Assembly (NCBI GenBank): GCA_964488865.1
Contig: CAZAWR010000028.1
Location: 34,979 to 98,978, forward strand
Reading direction: 5' to 3'
Source: MWCO01 sp964488865
GTDB lineage: Bacteria; Myxococcota_A; Polyangia; Polyangiales; Polyangiaceae
Length of the DNA: 64,000 bases
The position numbers and the translations under genes were made by a program. Within the stretch, counting starts at the first letter, position 1, and every line of letters begins with the position of its first letter. This document shows, piece after piece, positions 16,873 to 25,517 of the stretch. The notes beneath the pieces were generated by a model. That model saw only the letters and a program-made list of their open reading frames with translations, searched no databases and was not told where the DNA came from.

Positions 16873-19800
16873 CAGTTGGCGTCCTTGGTGGCGTGGGCGT
16901 TGCGGATCCGGGTGAGGGCCACGAGGCAGGCCGCATGCTCGGCTTGGCCGCGGGTGGTCATGAACTCCTCGAACAGCGGCGTGACGACCGTGGCGAAGGC
17001 GTTGTCCTCGAGCGCGAGGTCACGCATCACCTCGATGAGGCCCAGCTTGGCCTTGCGTGCGGGGATTGGCCGCAGGCGCTCCTTCTTCTTGCGGGTGCCC
17101 GTCCGGACCACGGGGGGCCTGCCCGGCGGCAGGGTGAACAGGACGCGGCGGAAGAACAGCCCGAGGGCATCGTCGTGGGAGGGGCGTCCCTCGGGGCGAA
17201 CCAGGCCTCCCGCGGACGCCGCTTCCTCTTTCTTCTCGGCCTTCTTGTCAGGTTTTCGGCCGACCGTGGTCTCGGGCAAGGGGGCCGGCTTCCAGCCCTG
17301 GGTGGTCCCCTTGTCGCGGTAGATCGACCAGAGCGTGCGGATCACCATCGCTCGGATCTGCCGGTCCGGGCTCTCCGTGAGACGAAAGAGCTCTTCGGGC
17401 ACGGCCAGACGCGGGTTGCGACCGATCAACTGCATGCCCAGGGCCCGCGCCCGCGCGTCCAGCGACTCGCAGAAGCTGTAGACCGCCTCGGTGGTCAAGG
17501 TCACTGGGTCGATGCGATAGCGCGCGTGCTCCTTCGCGTCGTCCGCTACCAGCGCCTTCTCCACGAAGGCGCGGACGTCGTCGTGTTCGCACTCGCTCAT
17601 CTCGACGATGCCCTCGATGGGGGCCTTCCACCGAGCCATTTCCCAGCGCGCGAGGTCCAGGGCAAACGAACGGACCGCCTCCCGTTTGTCAAAGAACAGA
17701 GGCTTCACACGCTCGAAGGTGAGGTAGCTCTCGGGGACCTCGGCGCCCGGGTCCACGGGCCGGTCCGTGAGCGCCAGGCTGATGTCCGGGTGGTGCCGAC
17801 GCATGTACTGCAGCGCGAAAAGACGCAGCGGCGCGTCCGCGGGGCCCGGGTCGGTGGCCATGGTCCAGAGCCGGTCGCAACCCGCCGTGACCGCGTCCTC
17901 GGAGAAGGAGCGCTGCTCGCCCGCGAGCATTTGCAGAAAAGCGGTCTCGGAGATGATCTTGATGGGCGCGCCCTCTGAGATGAGCTTCTCGGCCTTGAGC
18001 TGCTTGCTGCCCTTGCGCCCCGCCCCGTACAGCGGAGACCCTTCGTCGCCGATGACGAGGTAGTCGAGCTTGGCGGCGACCCCCGAAGCGTTCGTGCCGT
18101 TGGCCGCGCTGACCTTCCCGCTCGCCTCATTGCGCTGCATCGTCGCGAGCTTTCCCGTGAACAGGAAGGACTGCTTCGCGAAGTCCACGGCGATCGGGGC
18201 GTCGGGCTTGGCCTCGGCCTTCGCGGGTTCCGCCTCCTTGGGCGCGAAGTCCGCAGGAAGGAACGCCTTGACCATGTATTCGCGCGCGAACTCCTGGTAC
18301 CGCGCCTCGCCGCGCCCCGCGAGCTGCATCAACCAGTCGAAACCAAGGTCCGATGGCGAGAACTTCCGCACGTCGGACAACAGCTTGAGGGCAAACGTGG
18401 AGAGCGACTCGCTGAACGCGAGCTCCCGTGCCCAGGTGCGCCCGCTCGCCTTCAGGTCCTTCACCCACGACGACTCCTCCCACGTGCCGTGGAACGCTAG
18501 GGTCTTGAGGTAGGCGTCGCCGAGGTCCTTGGGCTTGATGCGCTCCTCCATCACCCAGCGCATCACGACCGTCGAGCAAAGGGGATGCACCAAGGCGCGT
18601 CGCAGAAGCTCGAGGCCCGCGCTGTCATCGGGGCCTTCGAGCAGGGCGAATCGGCTCAGGGCATCGAGGGCGAACTGCGCCGACTCGGCGCGAAGACGTT
18701 GGTCGTCGAGGATGTCGCGGAAGTACGCGGCCCCCAGGGACTTCTGGGTATGTACGGTCGCGAGCAGCTCGACCCCGAAGGAGAAGACCTTGTCGTCGGC
18801 GGACAGGATGCGGTCGCGGAACCACGCGGGGGTGAGCTCGCGGGCGCCAAAGTGCTTGCGCAGCGCGGCCGTGGCGAGGTCGTGCCCATGGGGCGTGCCG
18901 AGCAAGCGCCCCCAGCCGTCGAGGCCGATGTCCTTGCGCGGGTCCCGGTCGTGGAGCAGGTCACGCGCCAGCTTGCGGACCTCGGGATGGTCGTTGTTCG
19001 CGTGCCGCACCAGGTCGTCCAAGGACAGGTCGCGGGCGTGCGTGCGCGCGTAGGAAGAGGCGTACACGCGCGCGTCGTTCGAGGGGGACTCGAGCAGCGC
19101 GAGCACCGGGGCGTGCAAGCCGAGGTTCCGGAAAGCGTCCTGCTCGAAGCGCGGGACGTTGGACAGCACCCAGATGACGAACGTGTCGACAGTGGCACTG
19201 CGCACACTGATGAGGCGAGCCACCCAGGATGGCTCGACGTCGCGCAGGGTCGCGGTGAAGTCGGTCTTGAGCGCGGCGGCGGCGAAGGCCCGGGCGCGGT
19301 CGGAGCGCGCACGCTCGAGGAGCGTGAACAGCGGGCGCGGCGTACGACGCCACAGCTCCGGGTAGGCCCGATGCGTGAGCAGATTCGAGTGGCGACGGTC
19401 CACGCGGAAGGTGCGTCGTTTGTACTTCTTGGACTCGTGGAAGAAGATGTGGTTCGCGAGCCAGGTGCGGGTCCAGTCGGTGTCCTCGGGGTAGAAGCGC
19501 AGGACGTCGACCGCGGCATCGGCGTAGCAGGCGGGGAGGGTTTCGGCCTGGCGTCGCAGGTAGCGCCAGGCGCGGCGGGCGAGGTAGCCCAGGGTCTTTC
19601 GCGAGACCTCGCTGCGGCGGTAGCGACGAGAGAGTTCCGAGTCGAAGCGGGCGGCCAGGGCGCCGAGGACCTCGGTATCGCCTCGGGTTTCCGCCTCTTT
19701 GAAGATCTGCTTAAGCCCGCGCCAGGGCCCCCACCGCAAGGGGACGGTCTCGATGACGCGCAGGAGGCAGTCGCGCTCGTAGGGGCCGTTCGCCTTCCAG

Positions 19801-20096
19801 AGGTCGAGCAGGAGGGCGTGCAGCCGCATGCGTTCGGGAAGCGGGATCTCCGCACCCGTGGCTTCGAGCTCGCGCATGCCGTCCACCCGCTCGTGGTATC
19901 GCTGCTCCGGTTTCTGCTTGGAGAAGTACCGGCTGGTGACGTGGGCGATGAAGTGGTCGAGGGACGCGGCGCCTTCCCGAACCGGTTCGCGCGGCCGTTC
20001 GTCCTGGGAGGCCAGCGCCGCGACCAACTCCGGAAGGTCGGGATCGCGACTGTCGCGTGCGCGCTGGATGTCCTCGAATCGAAGATGCTGTTCCAT
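16872..20096 (-). CDS. BRCT-domain helical-repeat protein, first gene of RT operon
   Basis: The protein has 1074 residues. Most is helical, with HEAT-like stretches at about 250-450 and 750-900. A BRCT domain of the DNA-ligase (LigA) type is embedded at about 637-723: FLFTGKLATMQRNEA, KLDYLVIGDEG, GSKQLKAEKLISEGAPIKII and FLQML. BRCT domains bind phosphopeptides or DNA ends. The C-terminus is basic (TGTRKKKERLRPIPARKAK). It opens the operon and is coupled to the WD40-HEAT gene by a one-base overlap. I know of no type XIII retron description that requires it, so it may be a local addition or an overlooked subunit. The ATG at 20096 is chosen as the only in-frame start near the 5' boundary. Upstream, 20097-20425 is non-coding. 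Confidence 0.87.
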   Translation of the reverse strand: MEQHLRFEDIQRARDSRDPDLPELVAALASQDERPREPVREGAASLDHFIAHVTSRYFSKQKPEQRYHERVDGMRELEATGAEIPLPERMRLHALLLDLWKANGPYERDCLLRVIETVPLRWGPWRGLKQIFKEAETRGDTEVLGALAARFDSELSRRYRRSEVSRKTLGYLARRAWRYLRRQAETLPACYADAAVDVLRFYPEDTDWTRTWLANHIFFHESKKYKRRTFRVDRRHSNLLTHRAYPELWRRTPRPLFTLLERARSDRARAFAAAALKTDFTATLRDVEPSWVARLISVRSATVDTFVIWVLSNVPRFEQDAFRNLGLHAPVLALLESPSNDARVYASSYARTHARDLSLDDLVRHANNDHPEVRKLARDLLHDRDPRKDIGLDGWGRLLGTPHGHDLATAALRKHFGARELTPAWFRDRILSADDKVFSFGVELLATVHTQKSLGAAYFRDILDDQRLRAESAQFALDALSRFALLEGPDDSAGLELLRRALVHPLCSTVVMRWVMEERIKPKDLGDAYLKTLAFHGTWEESSWVKDLKASGRTWARELAFSESLSTFALKLLSDVRKFSPSDLGFDWLMQLAGRGEARYQEFAREYMVKAFLPADFAPKEAEPAKAEAKPDAPIAVDFAKQSFLFTGKLATMQRNEASGKVSAANGTNASGVAAKLDYLVIGDEGSPLYGAGRKGSKQLKAEKLISEGAPIKIISETAFLQMLAGEQRSFSEDAVTAGCDRLWTMATDPGPADAPLRLFALQYMRRHHPDISLALTDRPVDPGAEVPESYLTFERVKPLFFDKREAVRSFALDLARWEMARWKAPIEGIVEMSECEHDDVRAFVEKALVADDAKEHARYRIDPVTLTTEAVYSFCESLDARARALGMQLIGRNPRLAVPEELFRLTESPDRQIRAMVIRTLWSIYRDKGTTQGWKPAPLPETTVGRKPDKKAEKKEEAASAGGLVRPEGRPSHDDALGLFFRRVLFTLPPGRPPVVRTGTRKKKERLRPIPARKAKLGLIEVMRDLALEDNAFATVVTPLFEEFMTTRGQAEHAACLVALTRIRNAHATKDAN

Positions 20097-20425
20097 CAGG
20101 TCACCATGTTCCGGTCGGCCGCCCAGAGCCCCCGGGCGGGAGCGGGCGAGTTTCGCCGAGGACAGGACCGGAGGGAAGATCTTGTGGGGCCACCGCCCGA
20201 TTTCTGCCTGGAAGCTCGACGAGCGGTGAGGTCACTGGGCTGTCGTCGATCATGGGTGGGATACGGGGGATCTCACCTGGCGGAGCAAACGGAGCACGGG
20301 GGCCCGATGTTTGTCTACATTGACCCCGTTTGTCGACCCGGGGTCGATGGCACAGGATGTGCTCCTTAGTGTTGGAAGTTCGACCTTCAGCGCCGCCACG
20401 GCGCCCCTCGCCAAGGACCCAACCC
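20097..20425. other. Divergent intergenic region at the 5' end of the RT operon, candidate msr-msd location
   Basis: No gene is seen in these 329 bases between the BRCT gene and the divergent peptidase gene. On the minus strand GGTGAG (near 20276) pairs with CTCACC (near 20227) around a 43-base loop, and GC-rich stems are possible closer to the BRCT start. It must hold promoters for both directions. It is the only sizeable non-coding stretch at the head of the operon, so it is one of two places a retron ncRNA could lie (the other being 6399-6789). I cannot recognise the diagnostic a1/a2 repeats or the branching guanosine. Confidence 0.35.
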
Positions 20426-21520
20426 ATGAACCGCTTCGTCGCCTGTCTCCTCGCTCTCCCCCTCGCCGCTTGCGCCGCCGAAGGCATGGACGACTTCGAC
20501 AACTCCGACGACACCGACGCCCTCGAGTTCGGCCAGACAGCTCGCTGCAAGTTCGTGCAATCGTCGCAACAGGACCACGCCCCCGTCCAAGTCGCGGCCA
20601 GCGGCGTCCCGACCGGGGCGGACGACCTGCCTTGGGCCCGCCCCGCCATCGAAACCTACAACGCGCCCTTCTCGGGAACGCCGGGCAGTCCCGCGGGCCA
20701 CGAGGGCCGGGACTACGTTCACCACAACCCCGCCGCTTCCGTCGTACAGGTTCTCGCCGCCGGGCCCGGCACCGTGGTCTACGTGCGGATCGGCTGCCCC
20801 CAAACCAGCATGTTCCAGCACAACACCAGCGCGCGGGAATGCGGCTCGGGGTGGGGCAATCACATCGTCATCCACCACGGCAACGGTGTCTACACCCGGT
20901 ACGCCCACATGAAACCGGGCGGCATCTACGTCGATGCGGGCGTTTCGGTGCGGGCGGGGGACTTGCTCGGCGAGATGGGGAACTCCGGGCGCAGCGAGAC
21001 GCGCCACCTGCACTTCGAGCTAGGCACGAGTGCCTCAGGATTCGACTCTTGCGGGATGTCCAGGAGCTTCGACCGCGTCTACAACCCGGACCGCCTCACC
21101 TACGGTGCTGCGCCGGGGCCCGAGTACGGGCGTATCGAGTGCCCGAGTGGGTACCAGTTGCAGTCCATCAACGCCGCTGGCGGAAAGCTCTGCATCAACG
21201 CCCAGACCCACGATGCCTGGGGGCCCTTCACCAAGAAGATGGTCCAGAAGTGCGAATCCTGGGGAGGCCAGTCAGCGTGTCGCACCGACCGCTGGCACCG
21301 CGACCTCGCGACCTCGGCCTACGGAAGCGGCTCTTGCCCAGATGGCGCGCGGCTCGACGGCGCCACGGGCTACTGCGTGGAAGACGCCGACGCCTTCGGG
21401 CCCTTTCCGCGCAAGATGGTCGACAAGTGTCTCGAGAAGCAAGGTGGGGTTCAAGCCTGCAACAGCGCTCGGTGGAGCCTCGGCTTCATGCAGTGGATTT
21501 ACCGGCTCGCGAACCCATAA
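20426..21520 (+). CDS. M23-family metallopeptidase lipoprotein with two C-terminal Cys repeats
   Basis: I start this 364-residue protein at the ATG at 20426, preceded by an AAGGA Shine-Dalgarno at 20413-20417. It has a lipoprotein signal (MNRFVACLLALPLAAC). The peptidase domain shows the LytM/M23 zinc motifs: HEGRD (H92 and D96) and HLH (194-196), with HIVIHHGNGVYTRYAH between. M23 enzymes cut peptidoglycan cross-links. The C-terminus has two related units of about 50 residues, each with C-P-x-G, an AxGPF block (AWGPFTKKMV and AFGPFPRKMV) and C...R-W, probably a disulfide-stabilised binding module. It is transcribed divergently from the RT operon. It may act on its own wall or on prey walls. 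Confidence 0.9.
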   Translation: MNRFVACLLALPLAACAAEGMDDFDNSDDTDALEFGQTARCKFVQSSQQDHAPVQVAASGVPTGADDLPWARPAIETYNAPFSGTPGSPAGHEGRDYVHHNPAASVVQVLAAGPGTVVYVRIGCPQTSMFQHNTSARECGSGWGNHIVIHHGNGVYTRYAHMKPGGIYVDAGVSVRAGDLLGEMGNSGRSETRHLHFELGTSASGFDSCGMSRSFDRVYNPDRLTYGAAPGPEYGRIECPSGYQLQSINAAGGKLCINAQTHDAWGPFTKKMVQKCESWGGQSACRTDRWHRDLATSAYGSGSCPDGARLDGATGYCVEDADAFGPFPRKMVDKCLEKQGGVQACNSARWSLGFMQWIYRLANP

Positions 21521-21701
21521 CCGACGCGTACTCCTCCTCCCGGAACCCCACGAGCACCTTCTCCCCCGTGTCGACAATCGGTCGTTTGATCAACTTGCCG
21601 TCGGCCGCCAGGGCGCTGAGGGCGTCCGCCTCCGACATCGTGGCGAGCTTGTCCTTGAACCCGCCCGCCCGATAGGACTCCCCCGAGGTGTTGAAGCCCA
21701 T
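21486..21701 (-). pseudogene. ArsC/Spx-family C-terminal remnant
   Basis: Seventy-one codons read as the C-terminal part of the ArsC/Spx/YffB thioredoxin-fold family: MGFNTSGESYRAGGFKDKL, MSEADALSALAADGKLIKRP, then KVLVGFREEEY. The N-terminal half with the CxxC or CxxS active-site segment, usually about 45 residues, is absent. Sequence upstream of 21701 in this frame is not family-like. The remnant overlaps the 3' end of the peptidase gene by 35 bases. I call it a decayed gene. Confidence 0.7.
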
Positions 21702-21847
21702 GACCGAACGTGTCGCTCCCTGCTCTGCGAATGGCAAGGCGACCTGCCACTCACGAGGTGGGCGGCGCGCGAGGGGGCTCCTTCCCCCGTCTGGCGCGTC
21801 TGGCGGGGGAAGGCTGGGATGGGGGCGTGCCTCCGGATCCGGGGTCG

Positions 21848-24226
21848 CTATTGGCAGGTCCCCGGGCCGGGGTCCGTCGGGGTCTGCCAGCCTTCGTCCG
21901 GGCGAATCATGTCGTCGCCCCACAGGTCGCCCTTGCCATCGCAGGCGCCGAACCCGAACAGGTCCGTGACCGCGTCCGGGGTCCCGCCGAAGGCGAGGCC
22001 GCAAGCCTCCATCGTCTCTCCTAGCGCGTCCATCACGATGGGATCCTCGAGGTCCACCACCCGGCTGACCACCCGTCCGTCGGCCGTCCACTGCTCCATC
22101 GAGACGCCACCGCACGTGAACGAAAGCTGCTTCTCGACGCACGCGCGCTGCTCGTTCGTCCACGACGCCCCGAGGGACTGCACGTAGCCAGCGATGCTGC
22201 CGCAAACCGGAACCCAGAACGCGTGGTTGGGCACGCTCTTCGCGAACACGCAGATGTTCGCGGACGGCGCCGCCCCGTCGTCCGTGGTCGGCTCGCAGGG
22301 CTCCGGCTCCGGCGGGATCTCCCCCGGGTCCGCCGACAAGCACGTGTCCACACCCTGCGGAAAACTCGCGAAGTGAGCGTTCTGCGGCAGATGCGAAGCG
22401 ACCGCGGGCTGCTTCATCGGGTCGCCTGCGTTGGTACCCGTTCCCATCCGCAGCCGGTGCGTCTCGTCCCACGGGTCGGACTCCCACTTTGCGAGTGGCG
22501 CGTTGATGTCGTACAGGACTTGCGTGAACCCGACCTGGCCGAGGATCGGCATCTTGATGTAGAGCTTGAGAACGCCCCTCGAAACGAAGTCCACCTGTGC
22601 CATCGTGCTCGGCGTGACCATTACCCCCGTCTCCGGCCGCATCTGCTTGCCCACGTGCGTCATCAGACCCACGGGCACCATCTCCCCGTAGGCCCCGTCG
22701 CGGATCGTGTGCACGACCCCGGCGGTCCCCTTCAACCCGCCGTCCACCTCCAGCTTGGCACCCACCGCGTACTTGCCCTTCTTGTATTCGACCCCGCCCG
22801 ACGCGCCGATGCTGCCCGCCAGGCTTGCCGACGTGACCTTGCGAATCACGTGGTCGTCGTCCTGGAGCGCCTTCGCCACGAAGGGATCGAAGGCCGGAAT
22901 CCAACGCGCGGCGCTGGTGCTGGCGTTGAGGGTCAGCCCCGAGGACGTCGGGGCAAACGCGTTTACTGTCCACGCCCCATCGTAGTAGGTGCGCCCGGCA
23001 TACGTCTGGAAGAACCCGGCCTCGAGCGGACTGCCGGCGCGTGCGCTCGGCCACCCCGAAGGCGCCCCAGACAGCAGGCTGTCGTTGCCTACCTCGTGGT
23101 CGCCGATGCTAAGCCCGAACGCGATCCGCAGGTAAACGTCGATCGGGCCGACCTTGAAGAGCTTGATGTTGGGCAGGCTGGCTTCGAACCCCTTGCGCGT
23201 GGTCACGAACCCCGACCCGTGGGTCACGGTCTGGAAAACCCTCGGAACGCCGAAGAACCCTGGGTTCGTGCTCTGGCGGGACAGGACCTCCGAGTCGCCG
23301 CTGACCAGCGTGAGAGGGGAGCGCACCTCGCCAAGCCCTGGCAGCCCAATCCCTCGGACCGGCGTGATCTTGTTTCCGAGCAGCAGCGGCACGGCGAACG
23401 CCTGGGCCCCGTCGTTCACGCCGTCGCCCGTGTAGCGCTGGGGGGGCGAAAGCACGGCGGTGGGCTCGAGCACCAGGATGTCGATGGTCTTGCCGAAGAC
23501 GTCGAAGGACGCCGCGACCTGCTCTCCCATGGACGTGAGCTCGCCGTCTTGCTGGCGCGCCGTTTCCATCGCCGCGCAGTACTGTCGCGCGCCTCGGAGG
23601 CGAGTCTCCTGGAAGTGCTTCGGGTCCTCGTAGTGGACGGCGGTCGGGATCCGAAGATAGCCGCTCTGGGTGTAGATCGTGTCCTGCTTCTTCCACCGGG
23701 CGCGATCCGCCTGGAAGCCGCGCTTCTCGGTCTGGATGAGGTCTTCGGTCAGGACCCCTCCCTTGGCCTTCAGCTTGGAGAAGGCCTCGTCGATGGCGCC
23801 GGCGTCCATCTTCGCTTCCATGCTCTCGCCGTGAGTCAGGGCGTCGGCGATGCGCCCGGAAAACGAAGCGGTCGCGCTGTGCGCGTCCCCCCGGGTTGCG
23901 TCGAGCCAGTCCTGGTCCGCGGCCACGTCCGGTCCAGAAAGGTCGCGCCCGTTGAAGTGGACGCCGCCGTGAACGGCCGTGCTGCTCGTGTCGGCGGGGG
24001 CTCCCTCCACCGGGTACGCCCCGGAAACCAGGCCCGGAAGGGCAGGAATGTTCAGCAGGAACGAGGCGCCCCCCACGGGCGCCGTCGTGTCCACGATGGC
24101 TTGTTCCGCACGGGCCATCTCCTCGTCCTCGGTGGAGACGTCCGTGGAGCAGGCGCTGAGCAGGGAGACAGGGAGGGTCGCCAGGACGGCAGGCAAGAAG
24201 CTGCGCAAGGAATATCCACGCATCAT
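21848..24226 (-). CDS. Large hypothetical lipoprotein
   Basis: This 792-residue protein has a lipoprotein signal (MMRGYSLRSFLPAVLATLP with the lipobox LLSAC near residue 26). No family is recognised. The middle part is rich in beta-type alternation (for example GSIGASGGVEYKKGKYAVGA), suggesting a barrel or beta-sandwich. Residues from about 640 hold paired cysteines (DTCLS, EPCEP, ICVFA, PVCGS, RACVEK, FTCGG, GACDG), which fits an extracytoplasmic disulfide-bonded domain. It stands alone, with 146 bases downstream to the ArsC remnant and about 360 bases upstream to the flavoprotein operon. Confidence 0.8.
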   Translation of the reverse strand: MMRGYSLRSFLPAVLATLPVSLLSACSTDVSTEDEEMARAEQAIVDTTAPVGGASFLLNIPALPGLVSGAYPVEGAPADTSSTAVHGGVHFNGRDLSGPDVAADQDWLDATRGDAHSATASFSGRIADALTHGESMEAKMDAGAIDEAFSKLKAKGGVLTEDLIQTEKRGFQADRARWKKQDTIYTQSGYLRIPTAVHYEDPKHFQETRLRGARQYCAAMETARQQDGELTSMGEQVAASFDVFGKTIDILVLEPTAVLSPPQRYTGDGVNDGAQAFAVPLLLGNKITPVRGIGLPGLGEVRSPLTLVSGDSEVLSRQSTNPGFFGVPRVFQTVTHGSGFVTTRKGFEASLPNIKLFKVGPIDVYLRIAFGLSIGDHEVGNDSLLSGAPSGWPSARAGSPLEAGFFQTYAGRTYYDGAWTVNAFAPTSSGLTLNASTSAARWIPAFDPFVAKALQDDDHVIRKVTSASLAGSIGASGGVEYKKGKYAVGAKLEVDGGLKGTAGVVHTIRDGAYGEMVPVGLMTHVGKQMRPETGVMVTPSTMAQVDFVSRGVLKLYIKMPILGQVGFTQVLYDINAPLAKWESDPWDETHRLRMGTGTNAGDPMKQPAVASHLPQNAHFASFPQGVDTCLSADPGEIPPEPEPCEPTTDDGAAPSANICVFAKSVPNHAFWVPVCGSIAGYVQSLGASWTNEQRACVEKQLSFTCGGVSMEQWTADGRVVSRVVDLEDPIVMDALGETMEACGLAFGGTPDAVTDLFGFGACDGKGDLWGDDMIRPDEGWQTPTDPGPGTCQ

Positions 24227-24587
24227 GGTCGGGGATCCTTCGGTCGGTTTGCCGGGGGGCAGGTAGGGAGCGACGAGGCACGCGCATCAGGCAGGGCGGC
24301 TCGAATCGCTCGTTGTGGTGATGCCGTTCCTTACGCCGCCACGTCTCGGAATCTGACAACGACGGTGCGAAGAACGCCCCGGGGCATTCGACAGCGGGTT
24401 CGCGCAAACCGAGGTCGGCCCAGGAACCGTCCGGCCGCCCCCACACCGCGCTTGATCAGGACGCTTGGCGACGCTATCTAGGTCCCGGTCGTGTGTCCGC
24501 CACCCCGTGTTGCGGGCTCGACTCCACCGGCGTGTGGCCTCTCATCGCCGCGCCGAGGCGCAAACCCTGCAGCAAGGAACCAACTCC
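24227..24587. other. Divergent intergenic region with promoter for the flavoprotein operon
   Basis: This 361-base gap between the divergent lipoprotein and NfnA-like genes has no supported gene. Apart from the promoter at 24452-24480 I see no repeat or strong hairpin. Confidence 0.6.
24452..24480 (+). promoter_or_regulatory. Sigma-70-type promoter for the NfnAB-like operon
   Basis: TTGATC at 24452-24457 and TATCTA at 24475-24480 are separated by 17 bases, close to the TTGACA/TATAAT consensus with ideal spacing. Transcription would start near 24487, giving a leader of about 100 bases before the ATG at 24588. In such GC-rich DNA this match stands out. Confidence 0.55.
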
Positions 24588-25517
24588 ATGACCGCGAACC
24601 AAGATGCCGGGGACTCCGTTCTGGTCGCCAAGGAATTCCTGGCACCCAAGGTCACCAAGTACGTTGTGCGCGCGCCGGACATCGCCCGGCGGCGTCGTCC
24701 TGGGCAGTTCGTCATTGTTCGCAGCCACGCGGAGAGCGAGCGCATCCCACTGACCATCGCCGATGGCGACGCCGAGGCCGGTACGATCACGCTGATCGTG
24801 CAGGAGGTGGGAAAGTCCACGGCGGAGATGGCACACTTGATGCGCGTGGGCGACCGCTTTGCCGACGTGCTCGGGCCCCTCGGGATGCCCACGCACATCG
24901 AGAAGTTTGGTCGCGTGATCGCTGTGGGTGGCGGCATCGGGATCGCCCCGCTGCACCCCATCGTTCAGGGCCTGCGTGCAGCTGAGAACGAGGTCATCGG
25001 GATCATCGGCGCCCGCACCAAGGACCTGCTCATCATGGAGGACGAGATGAACCGGGCTTGCCATAGCCTGCGGGTCGTCACGGACGACGGCAGCTATGGC
25101 GTCAAGGGCCTCGTGACGGACGCCATTCAGGCCGAAGTAGACGCCACGGGTAAGCCGGACCTGTGCGTCGCGATCGGGCCGCTCGTGATGATGCGTGCGG
25201 TCTCCAACCTCACGAAGGAGCTTGGCATCAAGACGCTCGTGAGCTTGAACCCGATCATGGTGGACGGCACGGGCATGTGCGGGGGTTGCCGCGTCACGGT
25301 GCACAAGGAGACGAAGTTCGTCTGCGTGGACGGTCCGGAGTTCGATGCGCATGGCGTGGACTTTGACGAGTTGCAGCGCCGCCAGCGGTTCTACACGCCG
25401 CAGGAGCGAGGGTCCTACGATCTGTTCCTGAAGGACCACCCGCACGACGCGAAGAACTGCAAGCTGCACCGGATGGCGGACGCCGCCGAGGCCGAGCGAG
25501 GGAAGGAAGCGAAATGA
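24588..25517 (+). CDS. FAD/NAD-binding and 2Fe-2S subunit of an NfnAB/SudAB-like oxidoreductase
   Basis: The ATG at 24588 has an AAGGA ribosome-binding site at 24574-24578. The protein (309 residues) is of the sulfide/dihydroorotate-dehydrogenase-like ferredoxin-NADP reductase family. It has an N-terminal FAD domain (RRPGQFVIVR, RIPLTIADGD), an NAD(P) domain (VIAVGGGIGIAPLHPIVQGL) and a C-terminal cysteine cluster for 2Fe-2S (GTGMCGGCRV, then FVCVDGPEFD). It pairs with the next gene, with ATGA overlap at 25514-25517. Together they resemble NfnAB, which couples NADH, NADPH and ferredoxin by electron bifurcation, or SudAB sulfide dehydrogenase. Sequence alone does not separate those roles. Confidence 0.92.
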   Translation: MTANQDAGDSVLVAKEFLAPKVTKYVVRAPDIARRRRPGQFVIVRSHAESERIPLTIADGDAEAGTITLIVQEVGKSTAEMAHLMRVGDRFADVLGPLGMPTHIEKFGRVIAVGGGIGIAPLHPIVQGLRAAENEVIGIIGARTKDLLIMEDEMNRACHSLRVVTDDGSYGVKGLVTDAIQAEVDATGKPDLCVAIGPLVMMRAVSNLTKELGIKTLVSLNPIMVDGTGMCGGCRVTVHKETKFVCVDGPEFDAHGVDFDELQRRQRFYTPQERGSYDLFLKDHPHDAKNCKLHRMADAAEAERGKEAK

